Positions 60,833 to 61,825 of a DNA stretch of 61,825 nucleotides are shown in pieces (positions within the stretch are counted from its first letter, which is position 1; every line of letters starts with the position of its first letter). The position numbers and the translations under genes were made by a program. Under the pieces are notes generated by a model. It was not told where the DNA came from and made no database searches. It saw only the letters and a list, made by a program, of their open reading frames with translations. Source of the DNA: an uncultured Saprospiraceae bacterium (GTDB lineage: Bacteria > Bacteroidota > Bacteroidia > Chitinophagales > Saprospiraceae); contig CALIHL010000012.1 of NCBI GenBank assembly GCA_938022935.1, positions 1 through 61,825 on the forward strand, written 5' to 3'.

Positions 60833-61825
60833 TTATTTTAATGATACTGGGTAGCCTTGGTAAAAGTCTAAGACTTTTACTTTCAACATATAGTCATATT
60901 TGGCTATGATCTGATCTGTTCGAGCAGTATTGAGTTGGTCTTGGATGCTTATATAATCAAATGAGTTAATCGCACCCAGTTCATATCTTTTCTTAGCGTT
61001 ATCAAATGCTATTTGTCTTGCTTGAAGAACTTTGTCTACGGCCTCTAAGTTACGCTTTGACGCTTTAGCATCTGTCAAGTATTGACCTAAAATGTTTCTG
61101 AGGTCGATAATGTATCGCTCCTTGTTGATTTTCAGGTTTTCAAGGTTAAGCAAAGCACGCTGCTTGTTTCCTTTTGCTTGATAGTTGTTGAAGATAGGCA
61201 TACTTACTTGTACACCAAATCCATAAGATAGCAGTTGATCCAGCTGTGTAAAGTATGGTGTTGTCTCTTCGCCTGTGGCAAATGGTTGATTAACACCAAA
61301 TACAGCAGGTTCCCCATTGATGAGAACATTGGATTCTACGACACTTTGGTCAAAGCCCGTCGGTCTGATAAATCGGTTAGAAAAAGCACTTCCTATGTTA
61401 AAGCCCGCTCCAATGTTTGGATAGAAAGCTGACTTAGCGATATCTACTCCAACCTCTCCACTTTTGATACGCAGATCAAGTGCTCTTAACTCTGGTCGAG
61501 AGTCTGCTACTCTTGTATATATATCTTCTATTCCAACATTATCGAGATCCGTATAAGTCGCTTGTTCAGTAGGAGGAGTAGCCAAGGCGATGTCCGTACT
61601 TGGATCAAGATTCATTACTCCTTTTAAGTTGAGCATGGATAGATCTATTCTGTTTTGAGCGATGGTTACTTGTTGCTCGGATGTCGCCTGTTGTGCTTCA
61701 AGATCGTAGATCTCAAATTGCGCTCTACTACCAGCAGCAACCAACTTTTTCATCTGAACGATCTGATCATTGATGCTCTTGAGTTGTATCTCAACATTTC
61801 CATAGTTGTCTCTTGCAAACAATGC
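60833..61825 (-). CDS. TolC-family outer-membrane efflux protein (cut by right edge)
   Basis: The frame is open to the last base, so the N-terminus lies outside the window. The 331 visible residues are the C-terminal part of a TolC protein: long alpha-helical stretches (IQLKSINDQIVQMKKL..., AKGNKQRALLNLENLKI) with the typical VADSRPELRALDLRIKSGEVGVDIAKSAFYPNIG repeat start. It exports small molecules through the outer membrane together with the HlyD-type adaptor, whose gene starts 28 bases after its stop. Confidence 0.92.
   Translation of the reverse strand, partial: ALFARDNYGNVEIQLKSINDQIVQMKKLVAAGSRAQFEIYDLEAQQATSEQQVTIAQNRIDLSMLNLKGVMNLDPSTDIALATPPTEQATYTDLDNVGIEDIYTRVADSRPELRALDLRIKSGEVGVDIAKSAFYPNIGAGFNIGSAFSNRFIRPTGFDQSVVESNVLINGEPAVFGVNQPFATGEETTPYFTQLDQLLSYGFGVQVSMPIFNNYQAKGNKQRALLNLENLKINKERYIIDLRNILGQYLTDAKASKRNLEAVDKVLQARQIAFDNAKKRYELGAINSFDYISIQDQLNTARTDQIIAKYDYMLKVKVLDFYQGYPVSLK

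Noticed and set aside
1-61825. tRNA, rRNA, CRISPR arrays, complete insertion sequences or prophage
   Set aside because: I looked for T-loop consensus sequences, regular repeat-spacer patterns, transposase and integrase motifs and found none that hold up by eye; short or divergent ones could be missed.

Overview
The window reads as the chromosome of a member of Bacteroidota, most likely of the Saprospiria/Saprospirales kind; the phylum is well supported and the class is my inference. Supporting signs are a type IX secretion plug protein (DUF5103), a bacillithiol-type YtxJ protein, lipoprotein signals with loose lipoboxes, a secreted 'asparagine synthetase B'-like protein, and promoters of the Bacteroidota form TTG-N20/21-TAnnTTTG in front of several genes. 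No rRNA, tRNA, CRISPR array or complete insertion sequence was recognised.

Layout. 1-4802 is the right-hand end of a type I restriction locus that seems to be decaying: an AlbA_2/RecG-like ATP-binding protein cut by the window edge, a relic of an hsdR 5' end, an hsdR split into nuclease and motor halves at a TGATG junction, and a small membrane gene broken by an in-frame stop. 4826-7772 (minus) holds a PhoD-like phosphatase lipoprotein and a small companion. 7815-9957 is a molybdenum-cofactor run (MOSC, moaC, mobA), followed by a duplicated intergenic element that carries the tail of a second, lost mobA. 10721-18844 has a phosphopantetheinyl transferase, dcd, a membrane protein, prfC, proC, a four-helix-bundle protein, glyS and a QueF-like protein without the QueF nucleophile. 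18883-23244 (minus) encodes ComEC, a helix-hairpin-helix membrane protein and a DUF819 protein. 23533-25537 is a two-gene unit: an OmpA-family protein and a membrane-anchored HhH protein.

25657-33913 has a Dna2-like nuclease-helicase, queE, a thioredoxin-fold protein without cysteines, rpsU, a tiny self-contained transcription unit encoding a 24-residue membrane peptide, sod, fumC and yceD-rpmF. 33942-42606 is a plus-strand housekeeping series: ridA, trpS, an FAH-family hydrolase, metK, coaX, an unknown gene, a TerC-family gene, apbE, a DEDDh exonuclease and a di-haem peroxidase. A 577-bp gap (42607-43183) holds two copies of a 22-nt motif, each next to a 12-bp hairpin.

43184-61825 has a VWA membrane protein, secreted and lipoprotein genes, a two-domain M16 peptidase, ytxJ, maeB (with a palindrome upstream), a Pmp3/YqaE peptide overlapping an unknown membrane gene, the T9SS plug gene, a 3-methyladenine glycosylase, guaB, tadA, a DUF2064 glycosyltransferase, and an HlyD/TolC-type efflux pair cut by the right edge.

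No clear complete new multi-gene system stands out. The items most worth a second look are the QueF-like protein lacking Cys and His, the mini-transcription unit at 30614-30795, the paired mobA-tail elements, the split HsdR, and the motif-plus-hairpin pair at 42866-43090.
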